64,000 bases of DNA, taken from contig NZ_NBZV01000005.1 in NCBI RefSeq assembly GCF_002379095.1, positions 1 to 64,000 on the forward strand, given 5' to 3'. Shown here in pieces: positions 42,576-51,890 of this stretch (positions are counted from its first letter, which is position 1; each line of letters opens with the position of its first letter). Made by a program: the position numbers and the translations under genes. This stretch comes from Polaromonas sp. AER18D-145 (GTDB lineage Bacteria > Pseudomonadota > Gammaproteobacteria > Burkholderiales > Burkholderiaceae_C). The notes under the pieces were generated by a model. That model had not been told where the DNA came from. It saw only the letters and a list, made by a program, of their open reading frames with translations, and made no database searches.

Positions 42576-44252
42576 TTACATCTTCTGCGGGGCGTCAACG
42601 CCCAGCACCTTCAGGCCATTGTGCAACACCTGCGCGGTAGCGGCGACAAGCGCCAGGCGTGCCAGCTTGACCACGTCGTCGTCGACCAGAATACGCTCGG
42701 CATCGTAGTAGCTGTGGTAGCTGGCAGCGAGCTCGCGCAGGTAAAACGCCACGTCATGCGGCGCAAACCCGGTGGCGGCATTGGCCAGCATGTCGGGGTA
42801 CTTGGCCATCAGCAGCATCAGGGCCTGCGCCTGCGGGCTGTCGAGTGCGGACAGGTCCATGCCCTTGAGCGTGGCGACATCACCGCCCCAGGCCGCCAGC
42901 ACGGAGCAGATGCGGGCGTGCGCATATTGCACGTAATACACCGGGTTTTCGTTGTTCTTGGCGAGGGCCAGGTCGATGTCGAAGACGTATTCGGTGTCGG
43001 GCTTGCGGCTGAGCAGGAAAAAGCGCACCGCGTCCTTGCTGGTCCACTCGATCAGGTCGCGCAGCGTGACATAACTGCCGGCGCGCTTGGAAATTTTCAC
43101 TTCCTCGCCATGGCGCATCACACGCACCATGGTGTGCAGCACGTAGTCCGGGTAACCCTCGGGAACGCCGGCGCCGGCCGCCTGCAGGCCGGCGCGCACA
43201 CGGGCGATCGTGCCGTGGTGGTCCATGCCCTGGATGTTGATGGCACGCGTGAAACCGCGCTCCCACTTGGCCAGGTGGTAGGCCACGTCGGGCACGAAGT
43301 AGGTGTAGCTGCCGTCGCTTTTTTTCATCACGCGGTCTTTGTCGTCGCCGTAGTCGGTGGACTTGAGCCAGAGCGCGCCGTCCTGCTCGTAGGTTTTGCC
43401 GGCTTGCTTCAGCTTGGCCACCGTGGCCTCGACCCGGCCCGAGCTGTACAGGCTGGACTCGAGGTAGTAGTTGTCGAAGCCGACCGCAAACGCCTTGAGG
43501 TCCAAGTCCTGCTCGTGGCGCAGGTAGGCCACGGCGAACTGGCGGATCGCGTCCAGGTCCTCGATGTCGCCGGAAGCCGTGAACTCGCGGTCGTCGGACT
43601 TGACGGTTTTTTGGGCCATGAAGTCGGCCGCAATGTCGGCGATGTAGTCACCGTTGTAAGCCGGCTCGGGCCAGCGCGCGTCGCCGGGCTTGAGGCCCTT
43701 GGCGCGTGCCTGCGTGCTGGTGGCCAGGGTGTGGATCTGCACGCCGGCGTCGTTGTAGTAAAACTCGCGGTAAACGTCCCAGCCCTGGGTCGCGAACAGG
43801 TTGCAGATCGCGTCGCCGAGCGCCGCCTGCCGGCCGTGGCCCACGTGCAGCGGCCCGGTCGGGTTGGCCGAGACAAACTCGACCACCACGCGGCGCGCCT
43901 TGTCCACCGGCTTGACGCCGTATTGCCCGGCCGCCGTCAGCACCTCGCGCACGGTTTCCTGCTTGGCCGCCGGCTTGAGCCGGAAGTTGATGAAGCCCGG
44001 CCCGGCGATTTCCACTGCATCGACCCAGCGCTGGTAAGCCGGCGCCGCCAGCAGCGACTCGCGCAGGCCCTCGGCGAGCTGGCGCGGGTTGAGCTTGAGC
44101 GGTTTGGCCAGCTGCATGGCGGCGGTGGACGCGAAGTCGCCATGGGCGGCGACCTTGGGCGACTCGAAAGCGGCCTTCTGGCCGGCACCGGGGGACAGCT
44201 TGTCCAGCTCAGCGGCCAGGACCGCGAGCAATTCTTGTTTGACTAGGAGCAT
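42576..44252 (-). CDS. argS: Arginyl-tRNA synthetase
   Basis: This 558-residue class Ia synthetase charges tRNA-Arg. It has the Arg-specific N-terminal domain, the HIGH-like motif [20 protein letters not shown] near residue 125 (HVGH), the KMSKS-like [18 protein letters not shown] near residue 390 and the C-terminal anticodon-binding helices. Length is normal. It is followed by the SPOR-domain gene. Confidence 0.97.
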   Translation of the reverse strand: MLLVKQELLAVLAAELDKLSPGAGQKAAFESPKVAAHGDFASTAAMQLAKPLKLNPRQLAEGLRESLLAAPAYQRWVDAVEIAGPGFINFRLKPAAKQETVREVLTAAGQYGVKPVDKARRVVVEFVSANPTGPLHVGHGRQAALGDAICNLFATQGWDVYREFYYNDAGVQIHTLATSTQARAKGLKPGDARWPEPAYNGDYIADIAADFMAQKTVKSDDREFTASGDIEDLDAIRQFAVAYLRHEQDLDLKAFAVGFDNYYLESSLYSSGRVEATVAKLKQAGKTYEQDGALWLKSTDYGDDKDRVMKKSDGSYTYFVPDVAYHLAKWERGFTRAINIQGMDHHGTIARVRAGLQAAGAGVPEGYPDYVLHTMVRVMRHGEEVKISKRAGSYVTLRDLIEWTSKDAVRFFLLSRKPDTEYVFDIDLALAKNNENPVYYVQYAHARICSVLAAWGGDVATLKGMDLSALDSPQAQALMLLMAKYPDMLANAATGFAPHDVAFYLRELAASYHSYYDAERILVDDDVVKLARLALVAATAQVLHNGLKVLGVDAPQKM

Positions 44253-44308
44253 GCGCTGATTTTACGGGTGCGGGCCGGCAAGCGGGCCGGCGCAGTTGGC
44301 CGCGCTGC

Positions 44309-44761
44309 CTACTTGCCGTAGCCGCGCGCCAGAAACACGGCGGCCAGCGGGATCAGCGGCAGCAGATGGGCCTGCACCATCACCCGCTTGCGCGCCTGCG
44401 TGACCTGGCTGACGTCGGGCAAGCGGCCGGTGGCGCGCAGCTCGCGGCGCCAGCGGGCAAACAGCCGCGTGGGCTGGATGGACAGCAGCGCGATGATGAC
44501 GAACAAGGCCAGCTTGACGTAGAGCAGCGGGTTGGTGCCGTACCAGCCCGCACCCTTGGCGCCCAGGAACACGCGCAGCAAGCCTGTCAGCAACACGGCA
44601 CCCGCCGCCACGGCGTAGATCAGGTCGATCTTGCCCAGACGCTCGACCACGGCGGCATTGAGCCACTCGCTGCGGCACAGGGCGGCCTCGCTGGCGAGAA
44701 ACACCACCATGGTCAGGATGGCCAGGATGTGGGCATAAGCGAGCAAGGCTTCAAACGTCAT
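44309..44761 (-). CDS. DUF2214-family membrane protein
   Basis: This 150-residue protein has four hydrophobic segments and the pattern LLAYAHILAILTMVVFLASE near the start, then IDLIYAVAAGAVLLTGLLR, which match DUF2214 membrane proteins. Their function is unknown. The ATG at 44761 is preceded only by weak ribosome-binding signals. It lies 56 bp upstream of argS and 27 bp after the LysR gene stop, on the same strand. Confidence 0.8.
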   Translation of the reverse strand: MTFEALLAYAHILAILTMVVFLASEAALCRSEWLNAAVVERLGKIDLIYAVAAGAVLLTGLLRVFLGAKGAGWYGTNPLLYVKLALFVIIALLSIQPTRLFARWRRELRATGRLPDVSQVTQARKRVMVQAHLLPLIPLAAVFLARGYGK

Positions 44762-44787
44762 GGGGTCTGCCGGTGGTCCGGGGGCTA

Positions 44788-45825
44788 TCAGGGGTGCGCG
44801 GTGCGCGAGCCGGTCCAGAACGCCGGCTCGCCGTAATTGTGCTTGAGGAAATCTATCCACAGGCGTACGCGCAGCGGCAGGTGCTTGCGCTGCGGGAACA
44901 CCGCGTAAATCCCGTTGGGCGGCGCATCGAAGTCCTGCAGCACCGCCACCAGTTTGCCGGCGGCAATTTCAGCCTCGACCTCCCAGGTGCTGCGCCAGGC
45001 AATGCCATAACCGGCCATGCACCAGTCGTGCAGCACCTGCCCGTCGGAGCAGTCCAGCGGGCCGCCTGGCTTGAGATGGATGACCTCGTAGTCGCCGTCA
45101 CCTGACGCGTCCGTGAGGACGCCTTCCTGTGGTCGCCCTTGAGCGCTGCGCGGAACACCGGCATCCGCAAGGGTGCCTTCCTGTTGTCGCCCATGGGCGT
45201 TGCGCGGAACGCGAAACGCCCAGCCCCGCGTCTGCGAAGCGTCGCTGGACAGCGTCAGGCAGTCAAATTTCGCGAGTTCGGTGGGGTGCTGTGGCGTGCC
45301 GTGGCGCTGCAGGTAGCCGGGCGTGGCCACACACAGGCGGCGGTTGTCGGCCATGCGCGCACTGACCAGCGAGGAATCGGGCAGGTCGCCGACACGCACC
45401 GCGCAGTCAAAACCCTCGCCCGCCAGATCGACCACGCGGTCGCTGAGGTTCAGTGAAATGGTGACGTCGGCATGTGATTGGCGAAACAGCGGCACCAGCG
45501 GCGCCACATGGCGGCGACCGAACCCGGCCGGCGCCGTGATGCGCAAATGCCCGCTGGCCTTGACCCCGCCGGCCGACACGCTGGCTTCGGCATTGGCCAC
45601 GTCGATCAGCAGGCGCTGGCAGTCTTCCAGAAAGGCACTGCCCTCATGGGTCAGCGAAATCCGCCGCGTGGTGCGCACCAGCAGCTTGACGCCCAGACGT
45701 TCTTCCAGCGCATCGAGCCGCCGGCCCATGATGGCCGGTGCCACGCCCTCGGCGTTGGCCGCCGCCGTCAGACTGCCGCGCGTGGCCACCGAGACGAAAG
45801 ACTCCATTTGTTTGAGTTTGCTCAT
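44788..45825 (-). CDS. LysR-family transcriptional regulator with a 54-bp tandem repeat insertion
   Basis: This 345-residue LysR protein has the N-terminal winged helix (MSKLKQMESFVSVATRGSLT to RLDALEERLGVKLLVRTTR) and an effector domain starting GHLRITAPAGFGRRHVAP. It is longer than usual because residues of about 205-240 contain two 18-residue units (VPRNAHGRQQEGTLADAG and VPRSAQGRPQEGVLTDAS) inserted into the effector domain. It is 77 bp downstream of the catabolic operon's last gene, on the same strand, so it may or may not regulate it. Confidence 0.9.
   Translation of the reverse strand: MSKLKQMESFVSVATRGSLTAAANAEGVAPAIMGRRLDALEERLGVKLLVRTTRRISLTHEGSAFLEDCQRLLIDVANAEASVSAGGVKASGHLRITAPAGFGRRHVAPLVPLFRQSHADVTISLNLSDRVVDLAGEGFDCAVRVGDLPDSSLVSARMADNRRLCVATPGYLQRHGTPQHPTELAKFDCLTLSSDASQTRGWAFRVPRNAHGRQQEGTLADAGVPRSAQGRPQEGVLTDASGDGDYEVIHLKPGGPLDCSDGQVLHDWCMAGYGIAWRSTWEVEAEIAAGKLVAVLQDFDAPPNGIYAVFPQRKHLPLRVRLWIDFLKHNYGEPAFWTGSRTAHP
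45107..45214 (-). repeat. 54-bp tandem repeat in the LysR gene
   Basis: Two units (about 45107-45160 and 45161-45214) share GCCTTCCTG, GTCGCCC and TGCGCGGAAC at a period of exactly 54 bp. The 18-codon period keeps the frame. The units differ at about a quarter of their bases, so the duplication is not recent or came from a repeat that already varied. Confidence 0.85.
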
Positions 45826-45902
45826 GATCCGCGATTATGAACACAAAAGGTGGCAATGGGATGCTGAAGGTCTCTATTGCGCCGCCGCTGCCGCAGCGTG
45901 TG

Positions 45903-46817
45903 TCAATGCGTAGCGGCATCGAGCCCGCGTTTCAGACGGATGCGGTTCGGCAACGGCACGGACCGCCGGAGCACTTCTTCGCCCAGCCACAGGGCCGAGC
46001 GCCGGGCGCGCTGGGCCACCGTCGGCAACGGCATCTGCTGGTAGTCGTCGTTGAAGACTTCAAAGCTGTAGTCCCCGCGGTACCCCAGGCTGTGCAAACG
46101 GCTCACCAGGGCGGCGAGGTCCGCGCTGTGCACGCCTTCCCCGGGGAACACCCGGAAATGCCGGGCCGTGGCGATGCGCTCCTCCACCGACTTGATCTCG
46201 GTCCACATGAAGTCGGCCAGCTGCACCAGGAAGATCTTGTCGGGATCGAGCAGGTCGAGTTCGTCCAGCGGGGTCCGGGTCGCAAACATGTGAAACGAGT
46301 CAAAGCCCAGACCCAGGTTGGGCATGTCGGCCTGGCAAATGAGCTCCCAGGCCTGCGGAAACTCATTGACGGTGCGGCCCCAGGACAGCGCTTCATAGGC
46401 GATCCGGATGTTCATCGGAATCGCCAGCATGGCCAGTTTGCGCAGGTCCCGGACCAGCGCCTGCGTCTCGCCGCTGGCATGCACCGAGGTCGAGGAGCAG
46501 ATCAGCAGCAGCCGGCAACCGAGTGCATGGCACATCTCCAACATGGACTTGGCAATGTCCATCTTGTAGTCGTGCAGGTGGCCCGACAGGCCTTCGAAAT
46601 CGCGCAGCACCTGAAAGCCCGTCACGCGCAGGCCGCTGGCGCGCACGGCGGCCACCGCCGCGGCCAGCCCATCGGGGTGGCCCACCAGGTCCCGCGCGGC
46701 CAGCATGATCTGGGTGAAACCGGCGTCGCGCACGGCTTGGAGCTTGGCTTCGAGAGGCCCGGCCAGCGAGATGGTGTCCATCCCGAAGTCGGCGATATTT
46801 CCGCTGTCGTGGTTCAT
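45903..46817 (-). CDS. 3-Dehydroshikimate dehydratase-like TIM-barrel enzyme
   Basis: This 304-residue protein belongs to the sugar phosphate isomerase/epimerase (AP endonuclease 2) superfamily and fits the dehydratase domain of QuiC, which turns 3-dehydroshikimate into protocatechuate. Likely metal ligands are E142 (AYEALSWG), D173 and H176 (GFDSFHMF), Q199 (VQLADFMW) and E253 (SFEVFNDD). GFQVLRDFEG near residue 67 is also typical. It is the last gene of the TRAP-transporter operon, 5 bp after the VOC-domain gene, which corresponds to the other half of fused QuiC proteins. Confidence 0.85.
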   Translation of the reverse strand: MNHDSGNIADFGMDTISLAGPLEAKLQAVRDAGFTQIMLAARDLVGHPDGLAAAVAAVRASGLRVTGFQVLRDFEGLSGHLHDYKMDIAKSMLEMCHALGCRLLLICSSTSVHASGETQALVRDLRKLAMLAIPMNIRIAYEALSWGRTVNEFPQAWELICQADMPNLGLGFDSFHMFATRTPLDELDLLDPDKIFLVQLADFMWTEIKSVEERIATARHFRVFPGEGVHSADLAALVSRLHSLGYRGDYSFEVFNDDYQQMPLPTVAQRARRSALWLGEEVLRRSVPLPNRIRLKRGLDAATH

Positions 46818-46822
46818 GGTGA

Positions 46823-47728
46823 TCAGCCCCGCTCGTCGTGCACGAGCTCGAAACTCACACCGCCCAGCCAGGTGTGGGTCAGGGCGCCCCGGTCTTCGGT
46901 GTGCACGCTGCGCGATTCGACAAAGGTCACGCCGCGCCGGCCAAGCTCGGCCACCGTGGCCAGCACATCGGCCGTGCCCAGGCCGATGCGCTGCAGGCCT
47001 TCGTCATCCTCCACATCGAGCAAACCGGCTTCGGGCTCGATCAGCTGGATGTAAAAACGCGACGCGGGCGGGCACGGACTGCGCAGAATCCGGCCCTTGG
47101 GCAGAATGCCGAAACGCTGCTCGGCGGGCAACTCGGCAAAGCCGAACAGCTCGCGGTAAAACTCGGACCAGTCCTCGGCGCGGTCATTGCCGATGTATTG
47201 CACGACGCCGAAAAAATGCAGCCCCGCCACCGCCGGCGGGTACGGGTCCACGCCGGGAATCGGCACGAAGTCCACGTCGTAGATCGAAAACCGGTCGTAA
47301 CGGTCGACAAAATAGATGCGGCTGGTGCCCACGCCATGGATCGCCGGGATGTTCAGTTCCATCACCTCGACGCGGGGCGGCACGGCCCAGGCGCCCCGCT
47401 CCAGCGCGCGGCGGTAGGCGGCTGCGGCATCGCGCACGCGCAGCGCCACGGCGGCGATCACCGGCTTGTCCTGCGGTCCTGCGGCGGTCGGCAAAGCCGG
47501 CGTGTGGGCATTGACAATCACGTTGATGGCACCCTGCCGGTAGAGCAGGACCTCGCGCGAGCGGTGCCGGGCCACCGGCCGGAAACCCATCATCTCCAGC
47601 ACCTGGCCCAGGGCCTGCGGCCGGGTCGTGCTGTATTCGATGAACTCGATGCCGTCCAGCCCGAGCGGGTTGGCGGCCTCCGCAATCGCTTCCCGGTCGG
47701 CGGCTGTGGCCTGGCGTAGGGTGTTCAT
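46823..47728 (-). CDS. VOC-family protein, stand-alone homologue of the HPPD-like half of QuiC
   Basis: This 301-residue protein resembles 4-hydroxyphenylpyruvate dioxygenase: two VOC repeats with GLDGIEFIEYS near residue 25, ILYRQ-type strands (EVLLYRQGAINVIVN), GLHFFGVVQYIGNDRAEDW in the second half and a final SFELVHDERG. In many bacteria this domain is fused to the dehydroshikimate dehydratase; here they are separate neighbouring genes. The precise reaction of this half is uncertain. The ATG at 47728 is chosen because GGAGA stands just upstream. Confidence 0.85.
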   Translation of the reverse strand: MNTLRQATAADREAIAEAANPLGLDGIEFIEYSTTRPQALGQVLEMMGFRPVARHRSREVLLYRQGAINVIVNAHTPALPTAAGPQDKPVIAAVALRVRDAAAAYRRALERGAWAVPPRVEVMELNIPAIHGVGTSRIYFVDRYDRFSIYDVDFVPIPGVDPYPPAVAGLHFFGVVQYIGNDRAEDWSEFYRELFGFAELPAEQRFGILPKGRILRSPCPPASRFYIQLIEPEAGLLDVEDDEGLQRIGLGTADVLATVAELGRRGVTFVESRSVHTEDRGALTHTWLGGVSFELVHDERG

Positions 47729-47787
47729 GGGGTTCTCCATTGGGGTTGAGCAGTTCGAAACATGAGGAGACTTTCCGCCCGCCGGCG

Positions 47788-48621
47788 TCAGTAGCTCAGA
47801 CGTGCCACCGAGCGCAGGGCCTCGGGCGTCGCCGCGCCGAAACCGAAAAACTCGAGGTAAGCCGGAATCTGCTCGAACAGCATGTCCGAGCCCACCTGCA
47901 CCTCGCAACCGCGTGCCTGCGCCGCACGCAGAAAGGCCGTCATCTCCTTTTTCATCACGACTTCGCCGGCAAAGGTCGATGGCGCCATGCGCGCCACATC
48001 GACCGGCAACGCGTCCCCGTCGTTCATGCCCAGGGGCGTGGCATTGACCACCAGGTCGTAGCCGGCCGGGTCGTTGCTGCCGGTGGCGACCTGCAGCGCC
48101 GGGTAATGCTTGCGCAGACGGGCGCCAAGCGCCTCGGCAGGCGCCGGGTGGACGTCATGCAAGCCAATCGCGCCAATGCCTGCCGCCGCCAGCGACGCGG
48201 CAATCGCCGATCCCACGCCGCCACTGCCGACCACGAGCACGCGGGCACCTGCCAGCTTCAAACCCTTGCGCAACACGCCGCGCACAAAACCGGCGCCGTC
48301 GAACATGTCGCCGAGCAGGCTGCCGTCGGGACGGCGCAGGATGGCATTGCAGGCGCCGGCAATTTCCACGGCCGGGGTGCATTCGTCCAGCAATGCCAGG
48401 GTGCTCACCTTGTGCGGCATGGTGATCAGCGCGCCGCGGATGTTGGTGAGCTTGAACAGGCTTTTGAGCACCTGCGGGTAGTCCTCGGCTTTGACGCCCA
48501 TGGGCACCACGACCGCGTCGATACCGGCCTGTTCAAACCAGGGGTTGTAGATCATCGGCGCCTTGAAAGCCTCCGTCGGGTAGCCGAGGTGGGCAATCAG
48601 GGTAGTGGTGCCGCGAATCAT
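47788..48621 (-). CDS. Shikimate dehydrogenase-like NAD(P)-dependent oxidoreductase
   Basis: This 277-residue AroE-family protein has the catalytic lysine K71 (ITMPHK), N92 and D108 in the NAI and DMFDGAGF segments, and the nucleotide-binding VLVVGSGGVGSAIAASLAAAG. In the substrate loop, however, the two serines that bind the shikimate carboxylate in E. coli AroE (G-N-P-I-A-H-S-K-S-P) are replaced: here GYPTEAFKAP. Substrate use may therefore differ from shikimate. Its place in a TRAP catabolic operon argues for a degradative role, not aromatic amino acid synthesis. Confidence 0.85.
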   Translation of the reverse strand: MIRGTTTLIAHLGYPTEAFKAPMIYNPWFEQAGIDAVVVPMGVKAEDYPQVLKSLFKLTNIRGALITMPHKVSTLALLDECTPAVEIAGACNAILRRPDGSLLGDMFDGAGFVRGVLRKGLKLAGARVLVVGSGGVGSAIAASLAAAGIGAIGLHDVHPAPAEALGARLRKHYPALQVATGSNDPAGYDLVVNATPLGMNDGDALPVDVARMAPSTFAGEVVMKKEMTAFLRAAQARGCEVQVGSDMLFEQIPAYLEFFGFGAATPEALRSVARLSY

Positions 48622-48766
48622 GTCCGCCTCCCGCAGGAGGCAGCGCGCGCGGCGTGGCCGCCGGAAAGAACGCTCAGGCTAGGGTTCATGCAAATCAGAC
48701 AAGGGGACATCGGTGAGGCCCGGCGTCCGGGGCCAGGCCCCGGACGCGCAGGCGCCTTCTTCTTAC

Positions 48767-49774
48767 TTATTTACGCAGCTTGGCCAGCTCGGCCATCAGT
48801 TCATTGACCGTGGACTCACCCACACCGCCGGAGTACTTGGCGATCACCGGCTTCATCCGGTCGCGCAGCTTGGCCATTTCGGCGGGCGGCAATTCGGTGA
48901 CCTGCATGCCGGCCTTCTTGAGGGCTTCCAGCGTGGCGCCTGCCGCATCGCGCGACGCCTGGCGCTGGTACTTGCCGGCTTCGACGGCAGCGTCGGCCAG
49001 CAGTTTTTTCTCGTCATTGCTCAAGGTGTCCCAGAACTTCTTGCTGATGATGACCGACTGCGGGTTGTAAACGTGGTTGGTCAGGGTCAGGTGTTTCTGG
49101 ACCTCGGCGAACTTGTTGGCCAGGATGGTGCTCAGCGGGTTCTCCTGGCCGTCCAGCGCCTTGGATTCCAGCGCAGCGTAGACCTCGGGGAAAGCCATGG
49201 GTGTGGGGTTGGCATCGAGCGCCTTGACCCAGTCCAGGTTGATGGGGTTGGGAATCACGCGGATCCGCAGGCCGGCCAGGTCTTCCACCTTGTTGATGGC
49301 GCGTTTGCTGTTGGTCATGTTGCGAAAGCCCAGTTCCCAGTAGGCCAGACCCACCATGCCTTTTTCCTGCAGCTTGTCGTGCATCTTCTTGCCGAAGGCG
49401 CCGTCCACCACGGCATCGGCTTCCTTCGCATTGGCAAACAGGAAGGGGAAGTCGTACACCGCGAACTCCTTGGCCTGGCTGGCCAGGATGCCGGAGTTCA
49501 GCACTACCATTTCAATGGTGCCGCCCTGCAGGCCCGACACGTTGGGCGCATCACCGCCGAGCACGCCGCCGGGGAACAGGTTGACCTTGATCTTGCCGCC
49601 CGATTTGGCGGTGACGATCTCGGCGAACTTCTCCATGCCCATCACGATGGGGTGGCCCTTGGGGTTCTGGTGGGCGAACTTGATCGTGCGCTCCTTGATG
49701 TCCTGGGCAGAAGCCAGGCCGAAGGCGGCCAGGGCAGCGGCAGCCACCAGGGTTTTGATCATCAGACGTTTCAT
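48767..49774 (-). CDS. dctP: TRAP transporter substrate-binding protein (DctP family)
   Basis: This 335-residue periplasmic binding protein has a signal peptide (MKRLMIKTLVAAAALAAFGLASA) followed by a DctP/TeaA-type domain: IKFAHQNPKGHPIVMGMEKFA, YDFPFLFANAKEADAVVDG, and the ligand-site arginine segment AGLRIRVIPNPINLDWVKALD near residue 165. It captures an organic acid for the DctQM membrane parts. Operon partners suggest a hydroaromatic or aromatic acid. A GAGGAG site precedes the start. Confidence 0.92.
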   Translation of the reverse strand: MKRLMIKTLVAAAALAAFGLASAQDIKERTIKFAHQNPKGHPIVMGMEKFAEIVTAKSGGKIKVNLFPGGVLGGDAPNVSGLQGGTIEMVVLNSGILASQAKEFAVYDFPFLFANAKEADAVVDGAFGKKMHDKLQEKGMVGLAYWELGFRNMTNSKRAINKVEDLAGLRIRVIPNPINLDWVKALDANPTPMAFPEVYAALESKALDGQENPLSTILANKFAEVQKHLTLTNHVYNPQSVIISKKFWDTLSNDEKKLLADAAVEAGKYQRQASRDAAGATLEALKKAGMQVTELPPAEMAKLRDRMKPVIAKYSGGVGESTVNELMAELAKLRK

Positions 49775-49949
49775 GTTTGTCTCCTCGGGAAAGTTCAAAG
49801 TACGCAAACAGGGAGGGTGCAGGACCTGGCGTACCAGACACGCCCTGCGCCACGGGAATCAGGATCGGTGCCGGGCTGTTCCAAGCCAGCCGCGCCCCCC
49901 AGAGGAACAGCGCAGCCAACGAAGCGCCAAGCGTGGGGACGACATGTTT

Positions 49950-51230
49950 TCAGCCATAGAACCAGCGCGCGGGCACCATGACAATCTGGGGGAACAGCAC
50001 CATCAGGAACATGACCGAGAACTGAGCCAGCATGAAGGGCCAGACACCGCGGGTCACCTCGTCCATGCTGACCTTGCCGACACCGGCGACGGTGTTGAGC
50101 ACCGTGCCCACCGGCGGGGTGATCAGGCCGATCGCGTTGTTGATGATGAACAGCACGCCGAAGTAAACCGGGTCGATGCCCGCGGCCTTGACAATGGGCA
50201 TCAGCACCGGTGTCAGGATCAGGATGGTCGGCGTCATGTCCATCGCCGTGCCCACCACCATCACCAGCAGCATGATGGCCATCATCAGCAGTTTGGGGCT
50301 GTCCAGCAGCGGCTGCAGCAGCGTCACCACCTGCGCCGGCAACTGCGCCACCGTGATCAGCCAGGCCGACACCATGGCCGCCGCCACCAGGAACATGATC
50401 ACCGCCGTGGTTTTGGCCGCCGCGAGAAACAGGCCGTACAGCTGGCTCAGCTTGAGCTCCCGGTAGATCAGCGTGGAGACCAGCAGCGCGTACACAGCGG
50501 CCACCACCGCCGCTTCGGTGGGCGTGAACACACCGAATTTGAGGCCGACCACCACAATCACCGGCAGCACCAGTGCAAAAGTGGCGTCCCCGAAGGCGGC
50601 AAGGACCTCGGCGCGGGACTTGCGCGCCGGAACCGCAACGGCTTCCTTGCGCGCCACCCACCACCAGGTCAACCAGAGCGCCGCGGCGAGCATGATGCCG
50701 GGCGCAATGCCCGCCATGAACAGTTTTGAAATGGACACGTTGGCGGCCACGCCAAAGATCACGAAGCCGATGCTGGGTGGGATGATGGGCGCGATGATGC
50801 TGGCCGAGGCCAGCAGGCCGGCGGAACGCGCCTTGTCGTGGCCGGCCGCCACCATCATCGGCAGCAGCAGTGCCGAGAGCGCCGCGGCATCGGCGACGGC
50901 CGAGCCCGACAGGGCAGCCATCATGACCGCGGCCACGATGGCCACATAACCCAGACCGCCCTTGATGTGGCCCACCAGCGTCATGGCGAAGTTGACGATG
51001 CGGCGCGACAGGCCGCCCGCGTTCATCACCTCGCCGGCGAGCATGAAGAAGGGCACGGCCAGCAGCGGAAAGCTGTCGGCACCGTTGATCACGTTCTGCG
51101 CCAGGATCTGCGCGTCAAACATGTCGAGGTGCCACATCAGCGCGGCCCCGCACAGCAGCAGGGAAAAGGCGATGGGAATGCCCAGCGCCATGGCGGCGAG
51201 CAGGGAACCCAGGAAAATGGCGATGGTCAT
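49950..51230 (-). CDS. dctM: TRAP transporter large permease (DctM)
   Basis: This 426-residue inner-membrane protein with about 12 helices is the sodium-driven transport subunit of the TRAP system. MTIAIFLGSLLAAMALGIPIAF at the start, PLLAVPFFMLAGEVMNAGGL near residue 53 and GLITPPVGTVLNTVAGVGKVS near residue 365 are typical DctM segments. It begins 15 bp after dctQ. The DctP gene follows after 175 bp. Confidence 0.95.
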   Translation of the reverse strand: MTIAIFLGSLLAAMALGIPIAFSLLLCGAALMWHLDMFDAQILAQNVINGADSFPLLAVPFFMLAGEVMNAGGLSRRIVNFAMTLVGHIKGGLGYVAIVAAVMMAALSGSAVADAAALSALLLPMMVAAGHDKARSAGLLASASIIAPIIPPSIGFVIFGVAANVSISKLFMAGIAPGIMLAAALWLTWWWVARKEAVAVPARKSRAEVLAAFGDATFALVLPVIVVVGLKFGVFTPTEAAVVAAVYALLVSTLIYRELKLSQLYGLFLAAAKTTAVIMFLVAAAMVSAWLITVAQLPAQVVTLLQPLLDSPKLLMMAIMLLVMVVGTAMDMTPTILILTPVLMPIVKAAGIDPVYFGVLFIINNAIGLITPPVGTVLNTVAGVGKVSMDEVTRGVWPFMLAQFSVMFLMVLFPQIVMVPARWFYG

Positions 51231-51245
51231 GCGGTGTTCCTGCGG

Positions 51246-51785
51246 CTAGCGGGCGAGCGGTTGCTCTTCGTGAGGCACTTCTTCGTTTTCCCGAATGCCG
51301 ACCAGCTCTTCGCCGGTGAGCTGTCCCGTGAGCAGGCGCCACAAATCGCTGAGCAGGATCAGCGCACCCGAAACGGCAAACACCAGGCCACAGCCGTAAA
51401 ACAGCGCCATGGACACTTCCATCGCCGCACTGGTGGAGTCCCAGTTGATCTTGACCTGGTCAAGGGTGCCCCTGAAAAGCAGCCAGCAGATGAACAGCAT
51501 GAGGACATGCCCCAGACCCAGGCAGATTTTCTTGCCCAGCACCGGCAAGCGGGCCACCAGCATGTCCGTGCCCAGGTGGGCGCGCTCGTGGAGTGCGACG
51601 ATGGCGCCCAGAAAGGTCAGCCAGACGAACAGCCAGCGCGACAGTTCCTCGGAGACCGCGATGCCGGAGTTGAAGGCGTAACGCAAGACCACATTGGTGA
51701 ACACCAGCACCACCATGAGCGCGAGGCTGGCAGCCATCAGCCAGGACAGAAGCTGGCAATAGCTGTTGATGACTTTCCGGACCAT
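51246..51785 (-). CDS. dctQ: TRAP transporter small permease (DctQ)
   Basis: This 179-residue membrane protein has four hydrophobic helices and the segment NVVLRYAFNSGIAVSEELSR near residue 30 followed by WLFVWLTFLGAIVALHERAHLG, typical of DctQ. It anchors the DctM permease. It is the first gene of the catabolic operon; the promoter should lie in the 105 bp between it and the TetR gene. Confidence 0.94.
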   Translation of the reverse strand: MVRKVINSYCQLLSWLMAASLALMVVLVFTNVVLRYAFNSGIAVSEELSRWLFVWLTFLGAIVALHERAHLGTDMLVARLPVLGKKICLGLGHVLMLFICWLLFRGTLDQVKINWDSTSAAMEVSMALFYGCGLVFAVSGALILLSDLWRLLTGQLTGEELVGIRENEEVPHEEQPLAR

Positions 51786-51835
51786 GAATGTCTCCTGCAG
51801 GCGCTGCAGATAACGCCCGAAGTCATTAATGTACG

Positions 51836-51843
51836 AACTAGTT
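51836..51843. promoter_or_regulatory. Short perfect palindrome upstream of the TRAP operon
   Basis: AACTAGTT is a perfect 8-bp dyad 51-58 bp upstream of the dctQ start codon and 48 bp downstream of the TetR-family gene's stop. It is embedded in an AT-rich promoter-like stretch (TACGAACTAGTTAGTTTC). It is a candidate operator for the adjacent regulator, on position alone. Confidence 0.35.
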
Positions 51844-51890
51844 AGTTTCTATAAATCAGTATTTACCCTTGGCCGGGCGCCGGGGGCCGC

